From positions 1-5,225 of the forward strand of contig JAGUYQ010000042.1 of assembly GCA_020061285.1 (NCBI GenBank): 5,225 nucleotides of DNA, read 5' to 3'. The notes beneath the pieces were generated by a model. The model made no database searches, was not told the DNA's origin, and saw only the letters and a list, made by a program, of their open reading frames with translations. A program made the position numbers and the translations under genes. Shown piece after piece: positions 1 to 4,996 of the stretch. Position 1 is the first letter of the stretch; each line of letters starts with the position of its first letter. Origin of the DNA: Betaproteobacteria bacterium (lineage in GTDB: Bacteria; Pseudomonadota; Gammaproteobacteria; Burkholderiales; UBA9220).

Positions 1-405
1 GTAACGGCTCCACGCCCACCCACGACCGTCGCCATGGCGAAAAAAACCGAAGCCGCCGCACCCGGCCCCGCACCGGCGAAAAAGGCCGACAAGGCGGCCC
101 CTGCCGCCAAGCCCCAGGCCGCTTCCAGCGGTGAAACGGTGTACTTTCTCCAACTCGCCGCCTTCAAGGACCCCCAGGACACCGCCAAACTGTGCCGCCA
201 AGTGAAGTCCCTCGGTTTCCAGTGCTATTTCGGCACCGTGAACACCGCCGGCGGCCGCTACTGGCGCCTGCGCCTCGGCCCCTACGACGCCCAGGGCAAG
301 GCCGAGGCCGATCTCGCCAAGCTGAAGGGCAAGGGCTTCGACGGCCGCCTCATCCCCTTGAAGAAATCGGTGGTCAGGGCGCCGATTCAACTACCGGGGA
401 AATAA
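1..405 (+). CDS. SPOR-domain protein, 3' part (5' end outside window)
   Basis: The reading frame is open from base 1 with no stop before the ATG at 34, and the residues upstream of that ATG are the same Pro/Ala/Thr-rich type. The gene therefore most likely begins outside the window and 34 is an internal Met. Counting from that Met, residues 1-33 are an Ala/Pro/Lys-rich, probably disordered linker. Residues 35-110 form a SPOR domain, recognised by the pattern YFLQLAAF at the start, KLCRQVKSLGF in the helix, RYWRLRLGPY in the middle and a closing AEADLAKLKGKGF helix. SPOR domains bind glycan strands lacking stem peptides at the septum, in the periplasm. Family members such as FtsN and DedD carry an N-terminal membrane anchor, which here would lie upstream. 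C54 and C64 are both in the domain. Whether it is FtsN itself cannot be decided from this fragment. Confidence 0.85.
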   Translation, partial: VTAPRPPTTVAMAKKTEAAAPGPAPAKKADKAAPAAKPQAASSGETVYFLQLAAFKDPQDTAKLCRQVKSLGFQCYFGTVNTAGGRYWRLRLGPYDAQGKAEADLAKLKGKGFDGRLIPLKKSVVRAPIQLPGK

Positions 406-540
406 ACCTCCTTGGAAATATGCCGCAGGCGTCCGCCTATCAGCCTGGCGCGCCAACGGGGAACCCGCAGGCACACGGGCGATGGCGGGCCGCCCAGCAG
501 TGGTTCATCAACCGCCCCTGTTTGCCGAGGCGAAGGGCTT

Positions 541-559
541 GCGGGCCACGCTGGCCCGC
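541..559. repeat. Perfect 8-bp inverted repeat, 3-base loop
   Basis: GCGGGCCA (541-548) and TGGCCCGC (552-559) are exact reverse complements around the loop CGC. It lies in the spacer after the SPOR gene and could form a very stable RNA hairpin. There is no T-tract after it, so it is not a standard intrinsic terminator; attenuation or a simple transcript 3'-end stabiliser are both possible. Confidence 0.5.
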
Positions 560-563
560 CGTT

Positions 564-577
564 CAAGGCGCGCCTTG
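564..577. repeat. Perfect 14-bp palindrome
   Basis: CAAGGCGCGCCTTG reads identically on both strands, with no central spacer. It lies 29 bases before the start of the amidohydrolase gene and only five bases after the preceding hairpin. The shorter palindrome GGCGCGCC recurs at 447-454. A protein-binding site is possible but nothing further supports it. No clear sigma-70 promoter was seen in 406-606. Confidence 0.4.
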
Positions 578-606
578 CAGACCATGCGTGAGAGGCCTCC
601 ACCAAG

Positions 607-1659
607 ATGATTACCCGACGCGGCCTAATCAAGACGTTCTGTGCGTTGCCCTTGATCGCTTGCCTGCCAAGGCCGGGGAACGCCCAAGAGAGCGCCGGTT
701 TCTCGCAACTGAAAAACGGCTACGCCCGACGCCTGAAGAAAATCCTGGCTGCGGGCGACCTCCCCTATATCGACATCGAGAGTTCGTGCAATTCCACGAA
801 GCTGGATATCGACGCCGTCGCCCGGAGCATGGACCGGCTGAACATCGGGCTGATGGCGCTTTCCGCCGACATCGGCAGGGGGCAGTTCAAGGAGGGCGTG
901 CGTTTCGATAATTTATCGGAACGCTTGCTCGCCGCTTATCCCGACCGTTTCATCCCCGTTGGCAACGGCGGGCAAGCCCCGGCCCTGACCGAGGCGACGG
1001 ACGAATTCCTCGACGCCCAGGAAGCCGCCGCGCGGGAGAAGAAAATCCTACTCCTGGGCGAATTCGAAATCCGCCACTACCCCTCGCCCAGACAGGTTAA
1101 ACGCGGTGAGATGGACCGTGACGCCAGCATCCCGATTGACGGTCCAATCGGACATCGCCTGTTCAGCCTGAGCGAGAAAACAGGTTTGCCGTTCCAGATT
1201 CATTATGAAATCGAGGACGAACTGCTGCCGCCCCTTGAAAACATGCTGGCGCGGTATCCTCAGGCCAGGGTGATCTGGTGCCATCTGGCCCAAATACGCT
1301 ACCTCGAGCGCGCCGCCCGTTATACGCCCGCCTATGTCGAGGCCTTGATCGGGCGCTTCCCGAATTTGTATTTCGACACCGCCTTCGGCGACGCGAATTC
1401 GGTATACCCCCTCAGCGGCCAGCGCCATGCCCGTGTGTGGGAAAGCGACGGCGGCCTCAAGGCGGAATGGCGCGACCTGATCGCCGCCCATCCGCAACGC
1501 TTTATGTCGGCCCTGGACCTGGGCGGAGACAGGATGGAGCGCATCAATGAATACGACCAGAAACACCGGCATTTCCTGAACTGCCTTCCCGCCGAAACCC
1601 GGCATCAAGTGGCGTACCGGAGCGCGTGGTCGCTGCTGTTCGGCGAAGAGTTCGCCTGA
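607..1659 (+). CDS. Exported amidohydrolase-fold protein lacking HxH motif
   Basis: A 350-residue protein resembling the amidohydrolase-2 (TIM-barrel metal hydrolase) family. The N-terminus has a Tat-type signal: TRRGLIK at residues 3-9, a hydrophobic stretch, and a possible signal peptidase I site after A26 (PGNA/Q). LIAC at 16-19 also matches a lipobox, so a lipoprotein is an alternative. Family-like elements are GEFEIRH (151-157), FQIHYE with H199, IWCHLAQ with H226, and SALDLGGD near 301-308, where D304 or D308 would be the late Asp. The usual beta-1 D-x-H-x-H motif is replaced by D56-I-E58-S-S60, so the two first metal histidines are absent. Catalytic activity is therefore uncertain and no substrate can be named. 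The ATG at 607 is preceded only by a weak GAGAGG (590-595). Base composition looks slightly less GC-rich than its neighbours, with codons such as TTA and GAT, which could indicate separate ancestry. It appears to be a single-gene unit. Confidence 0.75.
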   Translation: MITRRGLIKTFCALPLIACLPRPGNAQESAGFSQLKNGYARRLKKILAAGDLPYIDIESSCNSTKLDIDAVARSMDRLNIGLMALSADIGRGQFKEGVRFDNLSERLLAAYPDRFIPVGNGGQAPALTEATDEFLDAQEAAAREKKILLLGEFEIRHYPSPRQVKRGEMDRDASIPIDGPIGHRLFSLSEKTGLPFQIHYEIEDELLPPLENMLARYPQARVIWCHLAQIRYLERAARYTPAYVEALIGRFPNLYFDTAFGDANSVYPLSGQRHARVWESDGGLKAEWRDLIAAHPQRFMSALDLGGDRMERINEYDQKHRHFLNCLPAETRHQVAYRSAWSLLFGEEFA

Positions 1660-1690
1660 GCAGGCCGGCCACTCGCTCCAGGGGACGGCA

Positions 1691-1705
1691 GGTGGGCGCC
1701 CCACC
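1691..1705. repeat. Short GC hairpin between amidohydrolase gene and lexA promoter
   Basis: GGTGGG (1691-1696) pairs exactly with CCCACC (1700-1705) across a CGC loop. It starts 31 bases after the amidohydrolase stop and ends two bases before the -35 box of the lexA promoter. It could be the 3' end of the upstream transcript, but no U-run follows, so terminator function is only a guess. Confidence 0.35.
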
Positions 1706-1707
1706 CC

Positions 1708-1736
1708 TTGACAGTCGAACGCATGTGCAATATAAA
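1708..1736 (+). promoter_or_regulatory. Strong sigma-70 promoter of lexA
   Basis: TTGACA at 1708-1713 is a perfect -35 box. It is followed after exactly 17 bases by TATAAA (1731-1736), five of six matches to the -10 consensus. Transcription would begin near 1743, about 33 bases before the GTG start of lexA. The surrounding bases are locally AT-rich in an otherwise GC-rich window, which adds support. Confidence 0.85.
1717..1728. promoter_or_regulatory. Candidate LexA operator inside promoter spacer
   Basis: GAACGCATGTGC has the form GAAC-N4-GTGC, an imperfect dyad lying wholly between the -35 and -10 boxes, where a bound repressor would block RNA polymerase. It resembles both the GAAC-N4-GTTC type operator of Bacillus-like LexA and, as I recall it, the GTAC-N4-GTGC site of pseudomonad LexA2. 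No classical gammaproteobacterial CTG-N10-CAG box is seen nearby. Assignment is by position and pattern only. Confidence 0.5.
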
Positions 1737-1746
1737 TCATCCAATA

Positions 1747-1754
1747 GAACGTTC
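1747..1754. promoter_or_regulatory. Perfect GAACGTTC palindrome just after the lexA +1
   Basis: GAACGTTC is an exact 8-bp palindrome a few bases downstream of the expected transcription start. It has the same GAAC half-site as the spacer dyad at 1717 but no 4-base gap. It may be a second repressor contact site or chance; the pairing of two GAAC elements 30 bases apart at one promoter is the reason to list it. Confidence 0.35.
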
Positions 1755-1775
1755 ATTCGATTGACGGGAGGTTGG

Positions 1776-2357
1776 GTGTCACAAGATCAGCAATACCTGG
1801 ACAAGCTGCGGGACTACTTCGCCCGGCACCGTTCCCTGCCCAGCTTCTCGGCCATCGCCGGCCTGCTGGGGCTCAAGTCCACCTCCTCGGTCTCCGCCCT
1901 GGCCAAGCGCCTCAAGCTCCAGGGCTTCCTGGACGCCGGGCCGGACAAGCGCCTCACCCCCGGCAAGCGATTCTTCGAGCGGGAAATCCTCGACTCCGTT
2001 CGCGCCGGCCTCCCCGCCGCCGCCAACGACGGCGGCTCGGAGGTCCTGACCATCGACGATTACCTCATCAACAGCCCCTCCCGCACCGTGCTGCTGCGGG
2101 TCAAGGGGGATTCGATGATCGACGCCGGCATGGTGGAGGGCGACATCCTGATCGTGGAAAAGGGAGCTCCCGCGCGGGCTGGTGAAATCGTCGTCGCCAT
2201 CGTGGACAACGAATTCACGGTGAAATACCTGGACGTGGACAAGAAAACCCGCGAGTTCTACCTCCGCCCCGGCAACAAGGCCTACCCGAACATCCGCCCC
2301 CAAACCAGCCTGGAGCTCTTCGGCAAGGTGGTGGGCCAGTTCCGGAAATACGACTAG
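1776..2357 (+). CDS. lexA: LexA repressor / autoprotease (SOS regulator)
   Basis: A 193-residue protein, close to the usual LexA length of about 200. The start is GTG 1776, with GGGAGG at 1766-1771 as ribosome site (four-base gap). The frame stays open upstream to 1626, but that segment runs through the end of the previous gene and the promoter. Residues 1-65 form a winged helix-turn-helix, with the recognition helix around 35-50 (STSSVSALAKRLKLQG), unlike E. coli LexA. Residues 75-193 are the S24 peptidase domain: cleavage site A77-G78 in VRAGLP, catalytic S113 in KGDSM and catalytic K150 in EFTVK. On DNA damage, RecA filaments trigger self-cleavage and release the SOS genes. The dyads at its promoter suggest autorepression. 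It abuts the next gene with no spacer, so the two are probably cotranscribed. Identity as a LexA is firm; which LexA type is inference. Confidence 0.93.
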   Translation: MSQDQQYLDKLRDYFARHRSLPSFSAIAGLLGLKSTSSVSALAKRLKLQGFLDAGPDKRLTPGKRFFEREILDSVRAGLPAAANDGGSEVLTIDDYLINSPSRTVLLRVKGDSMIDAGMVEGDILIVEKGAPARAGEIVVAIVDNEFTVKYLDVDKKTREFYLRPGNKAYPNIRPQTSLELFGKVVGQFRKYD

Positions 2358-2561
2358 GTGCCGCGGAAAAAGGCCGTGGCCGCCGACACCCCGAGCACCC
2401 CCTGCATCGGCTTTTGCTCCACCAGTCTGGGGGATAGCGTGTGCAAGGGTTGCGGCCGCACCGCCGAGGAGGTGGACGGCTGGCTGACCCTCTCCGAGGA
2501 ACAGCAGCGCCGAATCTGGGAACGGGTGAACGCCATGGACACCATCCGCAACCGACGCTGA
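2358..2561 (+). CDS. Small four-cysteine DUF1289-type protein
   Basis: A 67-residue protein starting with GTG directly after the TAG stop of lexA, so no base separates the two. There is no obvious ribosome site of its own, so translational coupling to lexA is likely. The sequence carries PCIGFC, then C29 and C32 in VCKGCGRT, giving C16-x3-C20-x8-C29-x2-C32. It is followed by a helical WLTLSEEQQRRIWERV segment. This is the layout of the DUF1289 family of small proteins, predicted to bind metal or an Fe-S cluster through the four cysteines, with no established function that I can state. Length is normal for the family. No signal peptide or membrane segment is present, so it should be cytoplasmic. 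Coupling to lexA might place it under DNA-damage control, which is inference. Confidence 0.85.
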   Translation: MPRKKAVAADTPSTPCIGFCSTSLGDSVCKGCGRTAEEVDGWLTLSEEQQRRIWERVNAMDTIRNRR

Positions 2562-2575
2562 CGCCGGCGGCGAAA

Positions 2576-2607
2576 AAGTGCCGAAACCCCCTTGGCTTAC
2601 GGCACTT
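2576..2607. repeat. 8-bp inverted repeat between DUF1289 gene and HU promoter
   Basis: AAGTGCCG (2576-2583) is the exact reverse complement of CGGCACTT (2600-2607), with a 16-base loop. It starts 14 bases after the DUF1289 stop and overlaps the -35 box of the next promoter. It could end the lexA transcript (there is no U-run) or be an operator for the HU gene. Confidence 0.4.
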
Positions 2608-2620
2608 ATCCTCCTACAAT
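2592..2620 (+). promoter_or_regulatory. Sigma-70 promoter of the HU gene
   Basis: TTGGCT (2592-2597, four of six) and TACAAT (2615-2620, five of six) are separated by the ideal 17 bases. Transcription should start near 2627, giving a leader of about 30 bases. That leader contains a small GGGTT/AACCC dyad (2621-2637) and the ribosome site AGGAG (2646-2650), seven bases before the ATG. Confidence 0.7.
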
Positions 2621-2657
2621 GGGTTCACCTTTAACCCCTCTTCTCAGGAGTCAAAAT

Positions 2658-2957
2658 ATGAACAAAGGTGAACTGATCGACGCCGTCGCCAAAATGACCC
2701 AGCACTCCAAGGCCCAGACCGAACAGATGTTCGACGCCTTCATGGCCGTGGTGCAAAACGCCCTCACCAGCGGCAACAACGTCCAGATGATCGGCTTCGG
2801 CACCTTTGCGGTTGAAGAACGCGCCGCCCGTGTCGGCCGCAACCCGGCCACCGGCAAGGAATTGAAGATTCCGGCCAAGAAAGTGGTCAAGTTCAAGGTC
2901 GGCAGCAAGCTGAAAGACGCCGTCGCCGGCGCGAAAGCAAAACCGAAGAAGAAGTGA
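2658..2957 (+). CDS. hupB: HU-type histone-like DNA-binding protein
   Basis: A 99-residue protein of the HU/IHF family, which binds DNA as a dimer with little sequence preference, bends it and compacts the nucleoid. ATG 2658 is chosen over the longer open frame because AGGAG lies seven bases upstream and MNKGELIDAVA is the typical HU N-terminus. The dimerisation helices cover roughly residues 1-40. The signature VQMIGFGTFAVEERAARVGRN begins the beta arms, with the intercalating proline at P63 in GRNP, followed by TGKELKIPAKKVVKFKVGSKLKDAV. Canonical HU is about 90 residues; here a Lys-rich tail, AGAKAKPKKK, follows the KDAV helix. The gene stands alone, with its own promoter and a likely terminator. 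IHF subunits are less likely given the sequence and solitary setting. The HU-beta label (hupB) is the common choice for such genes rather than proven. Confidence 0.93.
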   Translation: MNKGELIDAVAKMTQHSKAQTEQMFDAFMAVVQNALTSGNNVQMIGFGTFAVEERAARVGRNPATGKELKIPAKKVVKFKVGSKLKDAVAGAKAKPKKK

Positions 2958-3016
2958 TTCCCCGGGGCGGACTGGCGACAGGCCGCCTCTCTTCGTCTCC
3001 CGCTGTTTCTCCCCCT

Positions 3017-3055
3017 GGTTTCGGCTTGCCGCCGGACACCGTAGTTTTTTCTTTT
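3017..3055 (+). terminator. Probable intrinsic terminator after the HU gene
   Basis: An imperfect stem runs from GGT (3017-3019) to ACC (3038-3040), with an inner TCGGC/GCCGGA pairing that has one mismatch and one bulge. It encloses a TTGCC loop. Four bases later comes TTTTTTCTTTT (3045-3055), the only long T-run in the window. It lies 60 bases past the HU stop. A second GC-rich pairing (2964-2970 with 2983-2989) sits just after the stop. Confidence 0.55.
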
Positions 3056-3098
3056 CCATCGCTCTTGACCGCGCCACGGGCAGCAGCCGCGCCGCGTT

Positions 3099-3128
3099 TT
3101 GCCCGGAACACGCCGCCGGGGCTAGAAT
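3099..3128 (+). promoter_or_regulatory. Candidate promoter of the DAHP synthase gene
   Basis: TTGCCC (3099-3104, four of six) and TAGAAT (3123-3128, five of six) are 18 bases apart, predicting a start near 3135 and a leader of about 24 bases. The -10 box is good but the -35 box is moderate. A TTGACC at 3065-3070 has no matching -10 box at the right distance. Confidence 0.5.
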
Positions 3129-3158
3129 GGGGCTTTCATCCCTTTCGGAACCCCGGCC

Positions 3159-4265
3159 ATGATCCTGATTCTCGCCCCCAACACCCAGCCCGACAGCGCC
3201 GAATTCAAGCAGCTCGCCGGCCAGCTCGCCGGCCTGCCCGGCATCACCTACCGCATCCACACCGAGCGCGGCGAGGAGCAGACCCTGACCGAAATCTACC
3301 TCATCGGCCACACCGCCGCCCTCTCCATGGAGGAGATGGAAAGCCTGCCCGGTGTCGAGCGGGTGGTGCGGGTGTCGGAGGAGTACCGCATCCTGGGCCG
3401 CCACAAGGACGACAACCGTCCCAGCCACTTCGAGTACAACGGGGTGCGCTTCGGCCAGGACAATCTCAACGTCTTCGCCGGTCTCTGCGCGGTGGACGTG
3501 CCGGAGCACGTGGAAGCGATGCTGAAGGTCCTGCGGGACAACGGCCAGGTGTGCACCCGGATGGGCGCCTACAAACCCCGCACCAGCCCCTACGCCTTCC
3601 AGGGCCACGGCAAGGCGTGCCTGCCCTGGGTGTTCGAACTGGCGGGCAAGTACGGCATCAAGGTCATCGCCATGGAGGTGACCCACGAATCCCACGTCGC
3701 GGAAATCCGCGAGGCCCTGCGCCAGACCGGCAACCCCACCGGGGTCATGCTCCAGATCGGCACCCGCAACACCCAGAACTTCGAACTGCTGAAAATCGTC
3801 GGCCGCCAGCAGGAATTCCCCGTCCTGCTGAAGCGGGGTTTCGGCATCACCCTCAACGAATCCCTCAACGCCGCCGAGTACCTGGCCTCCGAGGGCAACC
3901 GCAAGGTGGTGTTCGGCCTGCGGGGCATGAAGACCAACATGGGGGACCCCCACCGCAATCTGGTGGATTTCGCCCATGTCCCCACGGTCAAGCGCCTGAC
4001 CCGCATGCCGGTGTGCATCGACCCCTCCCACTCGGTGGGGGGCCGCTTCCGCGCGCCCGACGGCCTGCTGGAGGTACAGCACGTCACCGCCCAGGGGGTC
4101 ATCGCCGGCGCCAACATGATCCTGGTGGACTTCCACCCCCACCCCGCCAAGGCCCTGGTGGACGGCCCCCAGGCCCTGCTGCTGGAGGAATTGCCGGGCT
4201 TCCTGGAGGACGTGCGCATCGCCCGCGAGGCCTACGAACAGCGGGTGAAGCGAGCCGCCTCCTGA
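3159..4265 (+). CDS. 3-deoxy-7-phosphoheptulonate (DAHP) synthase, type I-beta like
   Basis: A 368-residue enzyme expected to condense phosphoenolpyruvate with erythrose 4-phosphate to DAHP, the first step of the shikimate pathway, in the cytoplasm. Residues 1-80 form a ferredoxin-like N-terminal domain, as in the Thermotoga-type enzymes, where this domain mediates feedback control by aromatic amino acids. The barrel follows, with FAGLC (C110, metal ligand), MGAYKPRTSPYAFQG (K139-P144, substrate site), IGTRNTQNFELLK (200-212), PVLLKRG (221-227), CIDPSHS with H291 and VDGPQ with D335. The family's EVH segment reads VDFH here, placing D324 where a metal-binding Glu is usual. GLCAVD also replaces the common GPCSVE. 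ATG 3159 has only a weak CGGAA eight bases upstream. A lipoprotein gene follows after 13 bases. KDO-8-phosphate synthase is less likely given KPRTSPY. Function as DAHP synthase is likely, though a divergent paralogue is possible. Confidence 0.88.
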   Translation: MILILAPNTQPDSAEFKQLAGQLAGLPGITYRIHTERGEEQTLTEIYLIGHTAALSMEEMESLPGVERVVRVSEEYRILGRHKDDNRPSHFEYNGVRFGQDNLNVFAGLCAVDVPEHVEAMLKVLRDNGQVCTRMGAYKPRTSPYAFQGHGKACLPWVFELAGKYGIKVIAMEVTHESHVAEIREALRQTGNPTGVMLQIGTRNTQNFELLKIVGRQQEFPVLLKRGFGITLNESLNAAEYLASEGNRKVVFGLRGMKTNMGDPHRNLVDFAHVPTVKRLTRMPVCIDPSHSVGGRFRAPDGLLEVQHVTAQGVIAGANMILVDFHPHPAKALVDGPQALLLEELPGFLEDVRIAREAYEQRVKRAAS

Positions 4266-4278
4266 CGACTTCCCCTCC

Positions 4279-4518
4279 ATGACACTCCCCGCCCCCCGTC
4301 TGTCGCGGGCGATTGCCGTTTCCCTGCTGGGAATCGCCCTGGCCGGGTGCAGCAACGAGTTCGCCCGGTCGGTTTCCAACGGCTTCAAGGCCATCCAGTT
4401 GTGCCTGGACGACGGCGGCCTGAAGCGCATGATCGACAACCGCGAATCGGGCTTCACCGCCGAGTGCAAGGACGGCCGCATCGTGGAGGGAAAGACGGAG
4501 CCGGCAAAACCAGATTGA
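4279..4518 (+). CDS. Small putative lipoprotein
   Basis: A 79-residue protein with a short basic N-terminus (R7, R10), a hydrophobic segment (11-22) and the lipobox LAGC, with the lipidated cysteine at C24. Ser at +2 predicts delivery to the outer membrane by the Lol rule. The mature part is only 56 residues. It contains C42 and C63, which could form a disulfide, and ends in a charged Lys/Glu/Pro tail. I do not recognise the family. The ATG lies 13 bases after the DAHP synthase stop and has no purine-rich ribosome site, the preceding bases being CTTCCCCTCC, so expression probably depends on read-through from the upstream gene. Function is unknown; the link with aromatic synthesis may be only shared transcription. 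Confidence 0.75.
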   Translation: MTLPAPRLSRAIAVSLLGIALAGCSNEFARSVSNGFKAIQLCLDDGGLKRMIDNRESGFTAECKDGRIVEGKTEPAKPD

Positions 4519-4543
4519 AATAGTCGGGATTTGTGCTAAAAAT
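4515..4543 (+). promoter_or_regulatory. Candidate promoter of the stress-type gene
   Basis: TTGAAA (4515-4520, five of six) overlaps the lipoprotein stop codon. An A-rich stretch with TAAAAA (4537-4542) or AAAAAT (4538-4543) lies 16-17 bases later, four of six either way. The predicted leader is about 85 bases. Local AT-richness supports it, but the -10 box is weak. The leader itself shows no clear structure. Confidence 0.4.
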
Positions 4544-4636
4544 AAAGGCATGATTCCCAACCGGGCGGCTTCGTGCCGTAGCGCCTCGACATTGACGCCA
4601 TGCGGCGAGCCGGCCCCCAACATGGAGGATGCCACC

Positions 4637-4996
4637 ATGTCCGCACACAATTCCCTCGTCGCCACCTATGCCAATCCCCGCTTGGCCGAAGCCGATGTCC
4701 GCAAGCTGCAACGGGCCGGTTTCGACATGAACAGCCTGTCCGTGGTCGGCCATCGGCACCTCGAAGACACGCCGGTGGCCGCCGACTTCGACGTCCTCGA
4801 CAGCACCCTGTGCGACTGCATTCCCTCGGACGTCCTGCGGGACTACACGGCGGAAATGGACGCCGGCCGCATGGTGCTGGTCGCCCACGGCAGCGCCGAC
4901 GAAATCGCCCGGGCCCAGCGCCTCGTCGCCGGTGAACACCCGGAAAGCTGGGACAGCAGCGCGGATTACACCGTCTATTACGGCTGCGGCGACTGA
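4637..4996 (+). CDS. Short protein related to general stress (YflT/17M-type) proteins
   Basis: A 119-residue soluble protein. ATG 4637 is chosen because GGAGG (4624-4628) sits eight bases upstream; an in-frame ATG at 4622 would add five residues but overlaps that site. The N-terminal part, SLVATYANPRLAEADVRKLQRAGF followed by LSVVGH, matches the opening beta-alpha-beta of proteins annotated as general stress protein or YflT/17M-like. The C-terminal part, IPSDVLRDYTAEMDAGRMVLVAHGSADEIARA, matches their closing segment. In the family members I recall, these are separated by a Gly-rich hydrophobic region; here residues 42-61 are a short acidic link with C59 and C61. It therefore looks like a trimmed, cytoplasmic version. 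The tail YTVYYGCGD is unusual. It converges with the receiver-domain gene, the stops being two bases apart. The exact function is unknown. Confidence 0.7.
   Translation: MSAHNSLVATYANPRLAEADVRKLQRAGFDMNSLSVVGHRHLEDTPVAADFDVLDSTLCDCIPSDVLRDYTAEMDAGRMVLVAHGSADEIARAQRLVAGEHPESWDSSADYTVYYGCGD

Noticed and set aside
192..911. A + strand open frame bridging the SPOR gene, the spacer and the amidohydrolase gene
   Set aside because: The Arg/Pro-rich translation shows no domain and overlaps two supported genes in other frames. The spacer part adds no convincing protein.
1048..1740. A 230-codon - strand frame opposite the amidohydrolase gene
   Set aside because: It is antisense to a coherent + strand protein, runs into the lexA promoter region and has no recognisable motif.
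1626..1775. N-terminal extension of LexA from the upstream ATG
   Set aside because: It would run through the end of the amidohydrolase gene and the strong promoter, and the extra residues do not resemble LexA. GTG 1776 has a ribosome site and gives the normal length.
2592..2657. Longer HU protein starting at ATG 2592
   Set aside because: This segment contains the promoter -10 box and the ribosome site for ATG 2658, and MNKGELID is the standard HU N-terminus.
2960..2967. CCCCGGGG palindrome after the HU stop as a terminator or site
   Set aside because: It is only eight bases, with no loop and no T-tract, and is expected often by chance in GC-rich DNA.
2954..4282. A 442-codon + strand frame overlapping the DAHP synthase gene
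   Set aside because: Its product is almost entirely Arg/Pro/Gly-rich, the signature of a shifted frame in GC-rich DNA. The DAHP synthase frame explains the same bases.
2631..4481. A 616-codon open frame on the - strand covering the HU and DAHP synthase genes
   Set aside because: It lies antisense to two genes with clear family motifs. Its translation is a His/Gly/Val-rich composition typical of the reverse frame of GC-rich coding DNA, with no recognisable domain.
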